A DNA stretch of 64,000 bases, from NCBI RefSeq assembly GCF_009932725.1, contig NZ_BLJU01000005.1:124001-188000 (forward strand). Direction: 5' to 3'. This DNA comes from Pseudomonas yangonensis. Its GTDB lineage: Bacteria; Pseudomonadota; Gammaproteobacteria; Pseudomonadales; Pseudomonadaceae. The notes beneath the pieces are model-generated. The model was given only the letters and a program-made list of their open reading frames with translations. It was not told the DNA's origin and did no database searches. Below are positions 9,389 through 17,693 of this stretch, one piece after another; position 1 is the stretch's first letter, and each line of letters starts with the position of its first letter. The position numbers and the translations under genes were made by a program.

Positions 9389-10318
9389 CTAATCCTGACG
9401 ATCCACCCGCGCCATGGCGTTGCGCTCGTAGCGCGGATAGAGATGGCTGACGCTGCGGATCAGCTCATAACGCGACAGATTGACCTGGGCGAAGCGCGCG
9501 GGGATGGGCGCGCGGATCAATTCGTTCATCTCCGCGCCCTGCTCCGCTCCCTGACGCAGCAAGCCATCGAGCCAGCCCAGGTAATCGCGCATCTGCGCAA
9601 AGGGCGCCGCGTCCGTGGTCACTGGGCCATGGCCGGGCACGATCTGCTTCCATGGCATCGCTTCGAGCCGGTCCATATCAGCCAGCCACACGTCCAGCCC
9701 AGGGCTGTTCGGTGTGGTCAGCGCGCGCTGGTAGAACAGGATATCGCCAGCGAACAAGACGCCCGTACGCTCGTCGAGAATAGCCAGGTCGGCGCCGGTG
9801 TGGCCGCGCAGCGCCAGCAGTTGCAGGCGCCTGCCGCCAATTTCCAGCGTGCCCTCCTGCACCTCCTCACTGGGCAACACCACCTCGGTGCCGCGCATCC
9901 AGTCGCCGACCAGGCGGTACATGTTCTCTGCCATGGCGTCGCCCTGTTCGGCCAGCAATCGAGTGGTCTCGGGTAACGCAGCGATGGGTACGCCGGCGAA
10001 GGCCTGGTTGCCCAGCACATGATCGGGATGATGGTGAGTCAGCAGTACGCGCACCACCTGTTTGCCGGTGGCCTTCTCGATGCTCTGGCGCAGCGCCTCG
10101 CCGTAGCGCCGCGACGGCCCGGTGTCGATCACTACCACACCGTCCGCGGTTTCGATGAAGCCGACGTTGACGATATTGCCGCCATTTTCCGCCGCGAAAT
10201 TGTCGGTGCTGCCTTCCAGCAGCCAGACGCCGTCAGCGATCTGCCGGGGTTGCAGCTGGTAATCGAGTGCTTGGGCAAACCCGGTACCGAGAGCCAGCAG
10301 AAACAATATCCAGCGCAT
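9389..10318 (-). CDS. Quinoprotein relay system zinc metallohydrolase
   Basis: 309-residue exported metallo-beta-lactamase-fold protein with a signal peptide (residues 1-17). The HHHPDH motif (HxHxDH), a later RGHTGAD histidine, FAGDILF and VPGHGPV provide the binuclear zinc site. It belongs to the family associated with quinoprotein dehydrogenases and related to SoxH. In P. putida the homologue lies between pedG-like genes and pedH (PP_2678 position). Substrate unknown; its neighbours encode a SoxYZ-like carrier and a binding protein, so it may cleave an adduct on the carrier. That role is inference. Confidence 0.88.
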   Translation of the reverse strand: MRWILFLLALGTGFAQALDYQLQPRQIADGVWLLEGSTDNFAAENGGNIVNVGFIETADGVVVIDTGPSRRYGEALRQSIEKATGKQVVRVLLTHHHPDHVLGNQAFAGVPIAALPETTRLLAEQGDAMAENMYRLVGDWMRGTEVVLPSEEVQEGTLEIGGRRLQLLALRGHTGADLAILDERTGVLFAGDILFYQRALTTPNSPGLDVWLADMDRLEAMPWKQIVPGHGPVTTDAAPFAQMRDYLGWLDGLLRQGAEQGAEMNELIRAPIPARFAQVNLSRYELIRSVSHLYPRYERNAMARVDRQD

Positions 10319-10353
10319 GCCTTTCTCCTCGAAATCTGCCTGAGCCGCGTGCT

Positions 10354-10426
10354 TCGCCCCGAGGCGGGGCTCCTACAGACTGGGCGAGCATCGTTGCTTC
10401 TTGTAGGAGCCGCGCCCCGCGGCGAA
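10354..10426. repeat. REP-type inverted pair, GC-rich variant
   Basis: CGCCCCGAGGCGGGGCTCCTACA is mirrored by TGTAGGAGCCGCGCCCCGCGGCG across a short spacer, filling the gap between the zinc hydrolase and the SoxYZ-like gene. Confidence 0.8.
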
Positions 10427-10437
10427 TGGAACCGTCG

Positions 10438-11187
10438 TCAGAACGCGGCCTGGAATTCGTTGCCGTTGTTGTCGCGCAGCCAGACTTCGGCCTGCTGATC
10501 GCCACGCAGGTCGAAGGTCAGCGTCGGGTTCTCGCTGACCGCCGGGAACAATTCGATACGCCCCAGCACCTGGCCCTGGGCATCGCGCAGCTCGGCTTCC
10601 TCGATGTAGAACTCGGGAATACTGCCGACCAGGCCGTTGTCCATCGGGTGCGACACCTGCAGGCGCAAGCGGCTGTCCTCACCACGTACGAAGCGCTTGC
10701 CGAGGACCTGGCCCAGGCGCTCCTCCCAGCCAGCCTCGGCACGCACCACGCTGGGCGCAGTGCAACCGCCGCCTGCCGCCTCGACGCGAGCCGAGCCGAT
10801 ATGCCAGACGCCATCGTCGGTGAGCACCGCAGCACGAATCGGCGTGGCCTGCTCGACGCGGATACGGATGGCCAGGCTCGGCTCAAGCTCGGCGCCGGGG
10901 GCGAAATCGAGAATACGCGGGATGGGATTGAGTTCGGCCCAGGCCAGAATACGCTTGACCTTGCCGCGGTAGGCGCTGGCGTCGATCTGGATCGGCACCT
11001 GGCGTGCATCCTCGGCGAACGGTGGCACCTCGAGGCGAACCCTGTCGTCGAAAACGAAAGCCTCACCGTTCAGCAGACGCTGGTGGTAGTAATCCCACAT
11101 TACCGAAGCGACCGGATCGGGCGCGGCCGCCCGTGCTTCCCAGGCCCAGGCAAACAGCGCCAGCAACATCAGGCTACGCCAATCCAT
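10438..11187 (-). CDS. Quinoprotein dehydrogenase-associated SoxYZ-like carrier protein
   Basis: 249-residue exported protein with a signal peptide (about residues 1-21). The N-terminal part resembles SoxY and ends in a GGGCT motif with Cys142, comparable to the swinging-arm cysteine of SoxY GGCGG. The C-terminal part from about residue 155 is SoxZ-like (HPMDNG, IPEFYIEEAELR). So carrier and partner are fused in one chain. It lies 21 bp after the binding-protein gene and before the zinc hydrolase. In sulfur oxidation SoxY carries intermediates covalently; what this family carries is not known to me. Confidence 0.87.
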   Translation of the reverse strand: MDWRSLMLLALFAWAWEARAAAPDPVASVMWDYYHQRLLNGEAFVFDDRVRLEVPPFAEDARQVPIQIDASAYRGKVKRILAWAELNPIPRILDFAPGAELEPSLAIRIRVEQATPIRAAVLTDDGVWHIGSARVEAAGGGCTAPSVVRAEAGWEERLGQVLGKRFVRGEDSRLRLQVSHPMDNGLVGSIPEFYIEEAELRDAQGQVLGRIELFPAVSENPTLTFDLRGDQQAEVWLRDNNGNEFQAAF

Positions 11188-11208
11188 CGCCCACCTCCGG
11201 CTCGAATC

Positions 11209-12081
11209 TTATTGGTATTGTTCAGGCTTCTCGAAGCGCAGCCCGTAGCGTGCGTACAGGCGCTCGAGCGAACCATCGAGAATCAGGCTTTCCAGCTGTT
11301 CTTCCAGGGCATAGGCGAGCTGACGATTGGTCTCGTGCACCGCCATTCCGATTTCCCAGATCTGCCGTCCCATGTCCGGGTAGGCGTTCTCGGCCAACGC
11401 CAGTTGCGGGTCATTGGCCTCGTGTACCAGCCAGTCCACCTCGCCACGCAGCGCCATCACCGCATCCACCTCACCACCCTGCATGGCGGCAAATGCCTGC
11501 TTGGGCGTCGGGTAGTGTCGGGTTTCCTGGCTGAGCATGCCGCCGTGCACCGAGCTCAGGTAGAACGAGGGCACGCTCTCGACCTCCACCCCGACCGGGT
11601 GCTGACGCAAGGCATGGATACTCGGCACCTCGGGCAGGCGCCGACGGTCGAACGCCAGTTGCCAGCGCTCGCGCTGATAGGGGCCGAACATCACCACGCG
11701 CTCGTTGACCAGTTCGCCCAACTCGTTGCGCAACTGCGCATAGTCACGGTCGTAAGGCACGCGCAGCATCACATCGGCCAGCTGGCCCTGCGCAGTCACC
11801 CGTCCACGCCAGATGTAGTCGCGCAGGTCATCGTCTAGCTTCTCACCCGGCGGCGCCCACATCAGTTCCAGCCTGAGGCCAAGCCCTTCTGCCAGTGCCT
11901 TGGCCAGCTCGTAGTCGACACCGCGCGGCTGACCGCCCTCCTCATAACTGTAGGGCGGGAAGTTCTGGTACAGCGCCACACGCAGAGTGCCCGACTCGAT
12001 GATGCGGTCGAAATCACGCACCTGCGCCTGGGCTGTGCCCAGGCAAAGCAGCAGGCCACACAGGAGGATCAGCCGGCGCAT
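11209..12081 (-). CDS. Quinoprotein dehydrogenase-associated substrate-binding protein (MoxJ-like)
   Basis: 290-residue periplasmic solute-binding-fold protein (SBP_bac_3 type) with signal peptide MRRLILLCGLLLCLGTAQAQ. No transporter gene accompanies it, as for MxaJ/MoxJ in methylotrophs, where such a protein helps assemble or support the quinoprotein dehydrogenase. The true start is ATG 12081; the frame is open to 12249 but that extension crosses a repeat-like intergenic stretch. Equivalent to the P. putida gene next to cytochrome pedF. A role in dehydrogenase maturation is inferred from family and location. Confidence 0.86.
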   Translation of the reverse strand: MRRLILLCGLLLCLGTAQAQVRDFDRIIESGTLRVALYQNFPPYSYEEGGQPRGVDYELAKALAEGLGLRLELMWAPPGEKLDDDLRDYIWRGRVTAQGQLADVMLRVPYDRDYAQLRNELGELVNERVVMFGPYQRERWQLAFDRRRLPEVPSIHALRQHPVGVEVESVPSFYLSSVHGGMLSQETRHYPTPKQAFAAMQGGEVDAVMALRGEVDWLVHEANDPQLALAENAYPDMGRQIWEIGMAVHETNRQLAYALEEQLESLILDGSLERLYARYGLRFEKPEQYQ

Positions 12082-12229
12082 GACGCGAGCGCTTATGAAG
12101 AAATCGTCGCGAGCGATGGCAGGTCGCGCTTCGCAGGGGCGCAGCAAGCGGAATGTATTGAAATACATGAGCATTGCGAGCACCGCCGAAACGCGAGATG
12201 CAGAGCGCAGCAGATTTATCATCAAGCGC
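12082..12229. other. Intergenic stretch with an ATGTAT/ATACAT palindrome
   Basis: Between exaB and the binding protein. It contains ATGTATTGAAATACAT (about 12154-12169) flanked by GC-rich sequence with GCAGCAAGCGG and CATTGCGAGC, possibly one copy of a dispersed repeat. No gene seen. Confidence 0.4.
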
Positions 12230-12649
12230 TTACTCCTCGACGTGCACACTCTCCAGATAGGTACGCACCGCCCACAGGGCTTCCTGGCTCAGGTAGTCGG
12301 CCATCTTCGGCATGTACACGCGACCATCGCGCACCGCACCGTTGATCACCCGCTCCTTGAACCATTCGTCACCGCTGGCACCCAGCTCCAGCAGGCGCAG
12401 GTCCGGAGCGATACCGCCGGACTTGGCTTCCAGGCCATGGCAGGCGGCGCAGTTCTGGTTGTAGGCAGAGGAGCCGATCTCGATGGCGCGCGGGTTGTCG
12501 CGATAGGGGTTCTCTTCCAGCCATTCCTCACCCAGTGGCTCCAGGCCGTCGGTGTTCACTGCCTGCGGTACCACATCGCCATGCGCCCAGAGGTTGGTCG
12601 ACGCGGCGAGCAGCAGCAGCGCCAGAGTGGATTGGATCTTCTTGTTCAT
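12230..12649 (-). CDS. exaB: Cytochrome c550 electron acceptor of the quinoprotein dehydrogenase
   Basis: 139-residue periplasmic monohaem cytochrome c. Signal peptide is residues 1-22 (cleavage at LWA-HGD). The haem motif is CAACH and the probable distal ligand is the methionine in YMPKM. It receives electrons from the PQQ alcohol dehydrogenases and passes them to the respiratory chain. Start MNKKIQST (12649) is chosen because it begins the signal peptide. Divergent from exaA with tandem boxes between them. P. putida name pedF. Confidence 0.94.
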   Translation of the reverse strand: MNKKIQSTLALLLLAASTNLWAHGDVVPQAVNTDGLEPLGEEWLEENPYRDNPRAIEIGSSAYNQNCAACHGLEAKSGGIAPDLRLLELGASGDEWFKERVINGAVRDGRVYMPKMADYLSQEALWAVRTYLESVHVEE

Positions 12650-12758
12650 GGCTAGGACCTCATCTAATGCACGCAAGACAGCCCGTTCAGAGCTTGTGGC
12701 GATCATCTTAGAAAGGCCGCGCAACGCGCCGAATGCTGCTTTGGTGGTCGCGTTCTAG

Positions 12759-12810
12759 TCCCTTGGTAGTAGGGCTTGGGTCGGGGTGTTGGCGATGCCT
12801 TGGCAGCAAG
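12759..12810. promoter_or_regulatory. Tandem 37-bp-spaced boxes between exaB and exaA
   Basis: CCCTTGGTAGTAG (TTGG at 12763) and GCCTTGGCAGCAAG (TTGG at 12800) repeat the exaC arrangement exactly in order and spacing. The first box is 114 bp from the exaB ATG, and the second is 140 bp before the exaA ATG, so one site pair could serve both divergent promoters. Confidence 0.6.
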
Positions 12811-12939
12811 TCCAAGTCATGCCCCGACCGGGAAATCCTCCCGGTGAAGGCGGGAGTTTTTCCGTAGGCGCAAAGGTGGCCGGGTACCACCATCGACTTG
12901 CCACTGCGGCGATCACTTTCTTCAACGGGAAGCACAACC

Positions 12940-14802
12940 ATGACAACAAGAAACCTACCCAGCACCCCGCGCCCCCTGGCGCTCGCCCTGATGCTGGCCG
13001 GCGGCCTGGCGCTGGGCCAGGGCGCGTTCGCCAAGCCGGTCACCTGGGAAGACATTGCCAACGACCACACCACCACCAACAACGTGCTGCAGTACGGCAT
13101 GGGCACCAACGCCCAGCGCTGGAGCCCCTTGGCCCAGGTGAACGCCGACAACGTGTTCAAGCTGACCCCGGCCTGGAGCTACTCCTTCGGTGACGAGAAA
13201 CAGCGCGGCCAGGAATCCCAGGCCATCATCCACGATGGCGTGGTCTACGTGACCGGCTCCTACTCGCGCGTCTTCGCCCTCGACGCCAAGACCGGCAAGC
13301 GCCTGTGGACCTACAGTCATCGCCTGCCCGACGACATCCGCCCGTGCTGCGACGTGGTCAACCGCGGCGCCGCCATCTACGGCGACAAGATCTACTTCGG
13401 CACCCTCGACGCCCGCGTCGTGGCGCTGAACAAGGACACCGGCAAGGTGGTGTGGAACAAGAAATTCGGCGATCACTCCGCCGGCTACACCATGACCGGC
13501 GCGCCGACCATCGTGAAGGACGGTAAGAGCGGCAAGGTGCTGCTGATCCACGGCAGCTCCGGTGACGAGTTCGGCGTGGTCGGCCGCCTGTTCGCCCGCG
13601 ACCCGGATACCGGCGAAGAAGTCTGGATGCGCCCCTTCGTCGAAGGGCACATGGGTCGCCTGAACGGCAAGGACAGCACCCCGACCGGCGACATCAAGGC
13701 GCCGAGCTGGCCGGACGATCCCAACCACCCGACCGGCAAGAAGGAAGCCTGGAGCCAGGGCGGCGGCGCGCCGTGGCAGAGCGCCAGTTTCGATGCCGAA
13801 ACCAACACCATCATCATCGGCGCCGGCAACCCGGCCCCATGGAACGGCTGGGCGCGTACCAGCGACGGCGGCAATCCCAAGGACTATGACAGCCTGTACA
13901 CCTCCGGCCAGGTTGGCGTCGACCCGACCACCGGCGAAGTGAAGTGGTTCTACCAGCACACCCCGAACGATGCCTGGGACTTCTCCGGCAACAACGAGCT
14001 GGTGCTGTTCGACTACAAGGACAAGGACGGCAAGGTCACCAAGGCCACCGCCCACGCTGACCGCAACGGCTTCTTCTACGTGGTCGACCGCGCCAACGGC
14101 AAGCTGAAGAACGCCTTCCCCTTCGTCGACAAGATCACCTGGGCCAGCCATATCGATCTGGAGACCGGTCGCCCGGTCGAGAACCCGGGCCAGCGCCCGC
14201 CGAAACCCAAGGCCGGCGAAACCAAGGGTGAAGTGGTCGAGGTCTCCCCGCCCTTCCTCGGTGGCAAGAACTGGAACCCCATGGCCTACAGCCAGGACAC
14301 CGGCCTGTTCTACGTACCGGCGAATCACTGGAAGGAGGACTACTGGGCCGAGGAAGCGCACTACAAGAAAGGCTCTGCCTATCTGGGCATGGGTTTTCGC
14401 ATCAAGCGCCTGTACGACGACCACGTCGGCATCCTGCGCGCCATGAACCCCACCACCGGCAAGGTCGCCTGGGAACACAAGGAGCGTCTGCCGCTGTGGG
14501 CCGGCGTACTGGCCACCAAGGGCAACCTGGTGTTCACCGGCACCGGCGACGGCTACTTCAAGGCCTTCGACGCCAAGAACGGCAAGGAGCTGTGGAAGTT
14601 CCAGGTCGGCACCGGAATCATCTCCCCGCCCGTCACCTGGGAGCAGGACGGCGAGCAGTACATCGGCGTGACCGCCGGTTACGGCGGCGCCGTGCCGCTG
14701 TGGGGCGGCGACATGGCCGACCTGACCAAGCCGGTCGCCCAGGGCGGCTCCTTCTGGGTGTTCAAGCTACCGAGCTGGGATAACGCCAGCGCCCAACGCT
14801 AA
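12940..14802 (+). CDS. exaA: PQQ-dependent alcohol dehydrogenase, calcium type (ExaA/PedE)
   Basis: 620-residue periplasmic quinoprotein alcohol dehydrogenase. Signal peptide is residues 1-31. Disulfide pair is Cys136-Cys137 (RPCCD). The catalytic Asp347 lies in AWDFSGNNE and position 349 is Ser, the residue found in Ca-dependent ExaA/PedE, in contrast to Asp325 in the PedH paralogue of this window. Tryptophan-docking propeller repeats are present throughout. Start MTTRNLPS is preferred to the ATG at 12898 because it begins the signal peptide. Electrons go to the divergent cytochrome exaB. Confidence 0.96.
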   Translation: MTTRNLPSTPRPLALALMLAGGLALGQGAFAKPVTWEDIANDHTTTNNVLQYGMGTNAQRWSPLAQVNADNVFKLTPAWSYSFGDEKQRGQESQAIIHDGVVYVTGSYSRVFALDAKTGKRLWTYSHRLPDDIRPCCDVVNRGAAIYGDKIYFGTLDARVVALNKDTGKVVWNKKFGDHSAGYTMTGAPTIVKDGKSGKVLLIHGSSGDEFGVVGRLFARDPDTGEEVWMRPFVEGHMGRLNGKDSTPTGDIKAPSWPDDPNHPTGKKEAWSQGGGAPWQSASFDAETNTIIIGAGNPAPWNGWARTSDGGNPKDYDSLYTSGQVGVDPTTGEVKWFYQHTPNDAWDFSGNNELVLFDYKDKDGKVTKATAHADRNGFFYVVDRANGKLKNAFPFVDKITWASHIDLETGRPVENPGQRPPKPKAGETKGEVVEVSPPFLGGKNWNPMAYSQDTGLFYVPANHWKEDYWAEEAHYKKGSAYLGMGFRIKRLYDDHVGILRAMNPTTGKVAWEHKERLPLWAGVLATKGNLVFTGTGDGYFKAFDAKNGKELWKFQVGTGIISPPVTWEQDGEQYIGVTAGYGGAVPLWGGDMADLTKPVAQGGSFWVFKLPSWDNASAQR

Positions 14803-14846
14803 AGGCCCAACGCATGGCGCACCTGAGTGCGCCATGCGCCTTTGCT

Positions 14847-14869
14847 TGTAGGAGCGGCTTCAGCCGCGA
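14847..14869. repeat. Single REP unit after exaA
   Basis: One GTAGGAGCGGCTTCAGCCGCGA unit between exaA and the pentapeptide gene, itself a short hairpin. Confidence 0.75.
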
Positions 14870-14901
14870 AGCGAACCAGGCCATCATCCCGAGGACTCGC
14901 C

Positions 14902-15561
14902 ATGAACTACCTGCCCCTGCTTATCCCTGTCCTGCTGCTGGTAATCGGTAGTCACGCCATCGGCGCCGAGACCGAGAACGACGGCGTGCCGCAGATCAAC
15001 GGCTGCCGCATCGAACCCGACAGCAAATGCCCCAACGCCAATCTGCGTGGTGCCGACCTGCGCAACCTCGACATGCGCCGCATGGACCTGTCCGGCGCCG
15101 ACTTGTCCGGCGCCGACCTGCGCCACGTCAACCTCGACCTAGCCAACCTGGAGAAAGCCAAGCTGCGCGGCGCCAACCTGACCCGCGCCAGCCTGCAACA
15201 AAGCAACCTGCGCCTGGCCGACCTGTCCGGCGCCAGCCTGGTGGCCATCGGCGGCTGGGCCCTGTTCGCCCAGGCTGCGCAATTCGAAGGCGCCGACATG
15301 CGCGCCGCCAACCTGGAATTCGCCCGCCTCTCCGGGGCCAAGCTGCACAACGTCCAGCTGCAGGCCGCTAACCTGGAAATGACCTGGCTGAGCAAGGCCG
15401 ACCTCAAGGGCGCGCATCTGGAGGATGCCAACCTGCAGGAAGTGAAGCTCGGCGGCTCCAACCTGGAAAACGCCAACCTCACTGGCGCACGCACCCGCTT
15501 CGGCAACTTTCAGGACGCCAACATGCCCGGCTGCGTGCAATGCCCCAAGGGCTGGGACTGA
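14902..15561 (+). CDS. Exported pentapeptide-repeat protein
   Basis: 219-residue protein with a signal peptide (residues 1-22) followed by about twenty A(D/N)LxX pentapeptides, predicting a right-handed beta-helix. Cysteines flank the helix (GCR, KCP at the start; GCVQCPKGWD at the end). It starts at ATG 14902 after GAGGACTCGCC. The same gene lies next to pedE in P. putida (PP_2673 position), so it is a constant but functionally undefined companion of the dehydrogenase. Confidence 0.88.
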   Translation: MNYLPLLIPVLLLVIGSHAIGAETENDGVPQINGCRIEPDSKCPNANLRGADLRNLDMRRMDLSGADLSGADLRHVNLDLANLEKAKLRGANLTRASLQQSNLRLADLSGASLVAIGGWALFAQAAQFEGADMRAANLEFARLSGAKLHNVQLQAANLEMTWLSKADLKGAHLEDANLQEVKLGGSNLENANLTGARTRFGNFQDANMPGCVQCPKGWD

Positions 15562-15590
15562 GCTTCACCACCGCTGCAACACCTCGGCTC

Positions 15591-15650
15591 TGTAGGAGCG
15601 GCTTCAGCCGCGATGCTTAAGAGCGCTTCGCGGCTAAAGCCGCTCCTACA
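15591..15650. repeat. REP-type inverted pair
   Basis: TGTAGGAGCGGCTTCAGCCGCGA is mirrored by TCGCGGCTAAAGCCGCTCCTACA over 60 bp; it could form a long hairpin after the pentapeptide gene. Confidence 0.85.
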
Positions 15651-15805
15651 GATCATCCAGGCGCCGGGCTAGACGCATCACCATCTGGGGCGGTGCCAAA
15701 AACAACTGAACCATGCCGGCACAAGGCAATCCCTTTTTAGGAACAGCCAGATCGAGGCGGCAGCGTCCGGGCCGCCATCAGTCATCGACCCAAGAGGGAT
15801 CTGCC

Positions 15806-16234
15806 GTGACCACCACCACTGCAACTCCACACGCCTACCCCAACATTCTCAGCCCCTTGCACGCCACCCTGCTGTGCGGCCAGGTGCCACTTTTTCTCGG
15901 CGCCCTGATCGCAGACATCGCCTACTACCGCAGCTACCAGATCCAGTGGAGCAACTTCGCCTCCTGGTTGATCGCCGGTGCCCTGGTCTTTACCGGTCTG
16001 GCAATGCTGTTCGCCCTGGTCGGGCTGTTCCGCAGGCGCAACCCGCGCCCGCTCACCTACTTTCTGCTGCTCCTGGTTACCTGGGTACTGGGTTTCATCA
16101 ACGCGCTGGAGCACGCCAAGGACGCCTGGGCCGCGATGCCCATGGGCCTGGCCCTGTCGGTGATCGTCACCCTGCTGGCCATCGCAGCCACCTGGGTCGG
16201 CATGGCCCAACCACGTACAGGAGATGCCCGATGA
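15806..16234 (+). CDS. DUF2231-like four-helix membrane protein
   Basis: 142 residues with four predicted membrane helices (about residues 15-37, 49-71, 79-98, 107-130) and an NILSPLHATLL opening like DUF2231 proteins, which often sit beside periplasmic oxidoreductases. Start is GTG 15806 after an AAGAGGG ribosome-binding site. It overlaps the next gene by ATGA, so the two are coupled. A membrane anchor or electron-transfer role is a guess. Confidence 0.8.
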   Translation: MTTTTATPHAYPNILSPLHATLLCGQVPLFLGALIADIAYYRSYQIQWSNFASWLIAGALVFTGLAMLFALVGLFRRRNPRPLTYFLLLLVTWVLGFINALEHAKDAWAAMPMGLALSVIVTLLAIAATWVGMAQPRTGDAR

Positions 16235-17532
16235 AAACGTACCTAGCACTGACCGCCCTGCCCCTGGCCCTGCTGCTGACTGCCTGCGGCGAAGAGCCCG
16301 GCAGCAACCAGCAGTTCTACGGTGCCCAGCCGGACCTGCCCGAGCCCGAACGCGGCCTCCTGCCGAGCATGACCATTGCCGAGCCGACGCCCTGGGGTGA
16401 CCAGCGACCGACCGTGCCCGAAGGCTTCAGCGTCAGCGCCATCGCCACCGACCTGAAAATCCCCCGGCAAACCCTGGTGCTGCCCAATGGCGACATCCTC
16501 GTTGCCGAAGGCCGTGGCGGCAACGCAGCCAAGCTCAAGCCCAAGGACGTGATCGCCGGCGTGATCAAGGCACGCGGCAACACCTCGGTGGAAAGCGGCA
16601 ACCGCCTGACGCTACTGCGCGACGCCGATGGCGATGGCACCTATGAGCTGCAGACGGTGTTCGCCGAAGACCTCAACGCGCCCTACGGCCTGGCGCTGCA
16701 CGAAGGCAACCTGTACGTGGCCAACCAGGACGAGCTGGTGCGCTTTGACTACGAGGAAGGCCAGACCAAGGCCAGCGGCCCGCCGAGCAAGGTCGCCGAC
16801 CTGCCATCGGAGATCAACCACCACTGGACCAAGGCGCTGACCATCAGCGAGGACGGCCGCTACCTGTACGTCGGCATTGGCTCAAACAGCAATATCACCG
16901 AACGTGGCATGGAGGCCGAAATCGACCGCGCCATGGTCTGGCAGGTGGACGCCGAAACCGGCGCCTACAAGCCCTACGCCACCGGCCTGCGCAACCCCAC
17001 CGCGCTGGCCATCCAGCCGGGTACCGGCACCTTGTGGTCGGTGGTCAACGAGCGTGACGAACTGGGCGAGGACCTGGTGCCCGACTACCTCACCTCGGTT
17101 CAGGAAGGCGGCTTCTACGGCTGGCCCTACAGTTACTTCGGCCAACACGTCGACCCACGGGTGAAACCACAGGATGATGAAAAGGTGGCCAGCGCCATCG
17201 TTCCCGACTACGCCCTTGGCGCCCACGTCGCCGCGCTGGGCCTGGACTTCTCCAGCGAAGTGATGGGCGAGCAATATGCCGACGGCGTATTCGTCGGCGA
17301 GCACGGCAGCTGGAACCGCAAGAACCCGGTGGGCTACAAGGTGATCTTCGTGCCCTTCGAAAATGGCCGCCCTTCAGGCGACCCCATCGACTTCGTCACC
17401 GGCTTTCGCACCGAAGACGGCAAGACCCGCGGCCGCCCGGTGGGCGTAACGGTCGATCCGAGCGGCGCGCTGATCGTGGCCGATGATCTGGCCAATACGA
17501 TTTGGCGGGTGGTGCGGGAAGGTAGCGAGTGA
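16231..17532 (+). CDS. Sorbosone dehydrogenase/GSDH-like lipoprotein
   Basis: 433 residues. The lipobox LTAC (Cys near residue 18) predicts a lipoprotein. The body is a six-bladed beta-propeller of the soluble glucose/L-sorbosone dehydrogenase family (PQQ- or metal-binding), with LPNGDILVAEG, LNAPYGLAL, NHHWTKALTIS, ATGLRNPTALAI and VGEHGSWNR as characteristic blades. It is translationally coupled to the DUF2231 gene. Placement inside the PQQ island suggests a quinoprotein, but PQQ binding cannot be confirmed from motifs alone. Confidence 0.85.
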   Translation: MKTYLALTALPLALLLTACGEEPGSNQQFYGAQPDLPEPERGLLPSMTIAEPTPWGDQRPTVPEGFSVSAIATDLKIPRQTLVLPNGDILVAEGRGGNAAKLKPKDVIAGVIKARGNTSVESGNRLTLLRDADGDGTYELQTVFAEDLNAPYGLALHEGNLYVANQDELVRFDYEEGQTKASGPPSKVADLPSEINHHWTKALTISEDGRYLYVGIGSNSNITERGMEAEIDRAMVWQVDAETGAYKPYATGLRNPTALAIQPGTGTLWSVVNERDELGEDLVPDYLTSVQEGGFYGWPYSYFGQHVDPRVKPQDDEKVASAIVPDYALGAHVAALGLDFSSEVMGEQYADGVFVGEHGSWNRKNPVGYKVIFVPFENGRPSGDPIDFVTGFRTEDGKTRGRPVGVTVDPSGALIVADDLANTIWRVVREGSE

Positions 17533-17550
17533 GGCTAAGGGAAACGACAT

Positions 17551-17690
17551 ATGGCTCCCACGCTCCGCGTGGGAGCCAGCCTGCGACGCTCTGCGTCGCC
17601 AGCGGATGTATATGCACCACGATCTACAAGCGGACGCGGAGCGTCGAGGGATGCATTCCCACGCAGAGCATTGGAACGATCAATACACTC
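17551..17690. repeat. Palindromic repeat mosaic at the edge of an AT-rich gene
   Basis: GGCTCCCACGCTCCGCGTGGGAGCC is a long palindrome (about 17553-17577), followed by GCGACGCTCTGCGTCGC and later ATTCCCACGCAGAGCATTGG. These are Pseudomonas intergenic palindromes of the TCCCACGC type, apparently broken or rearranged. Confidence 0.65.
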
Positions 17691-17693
17691 ACG

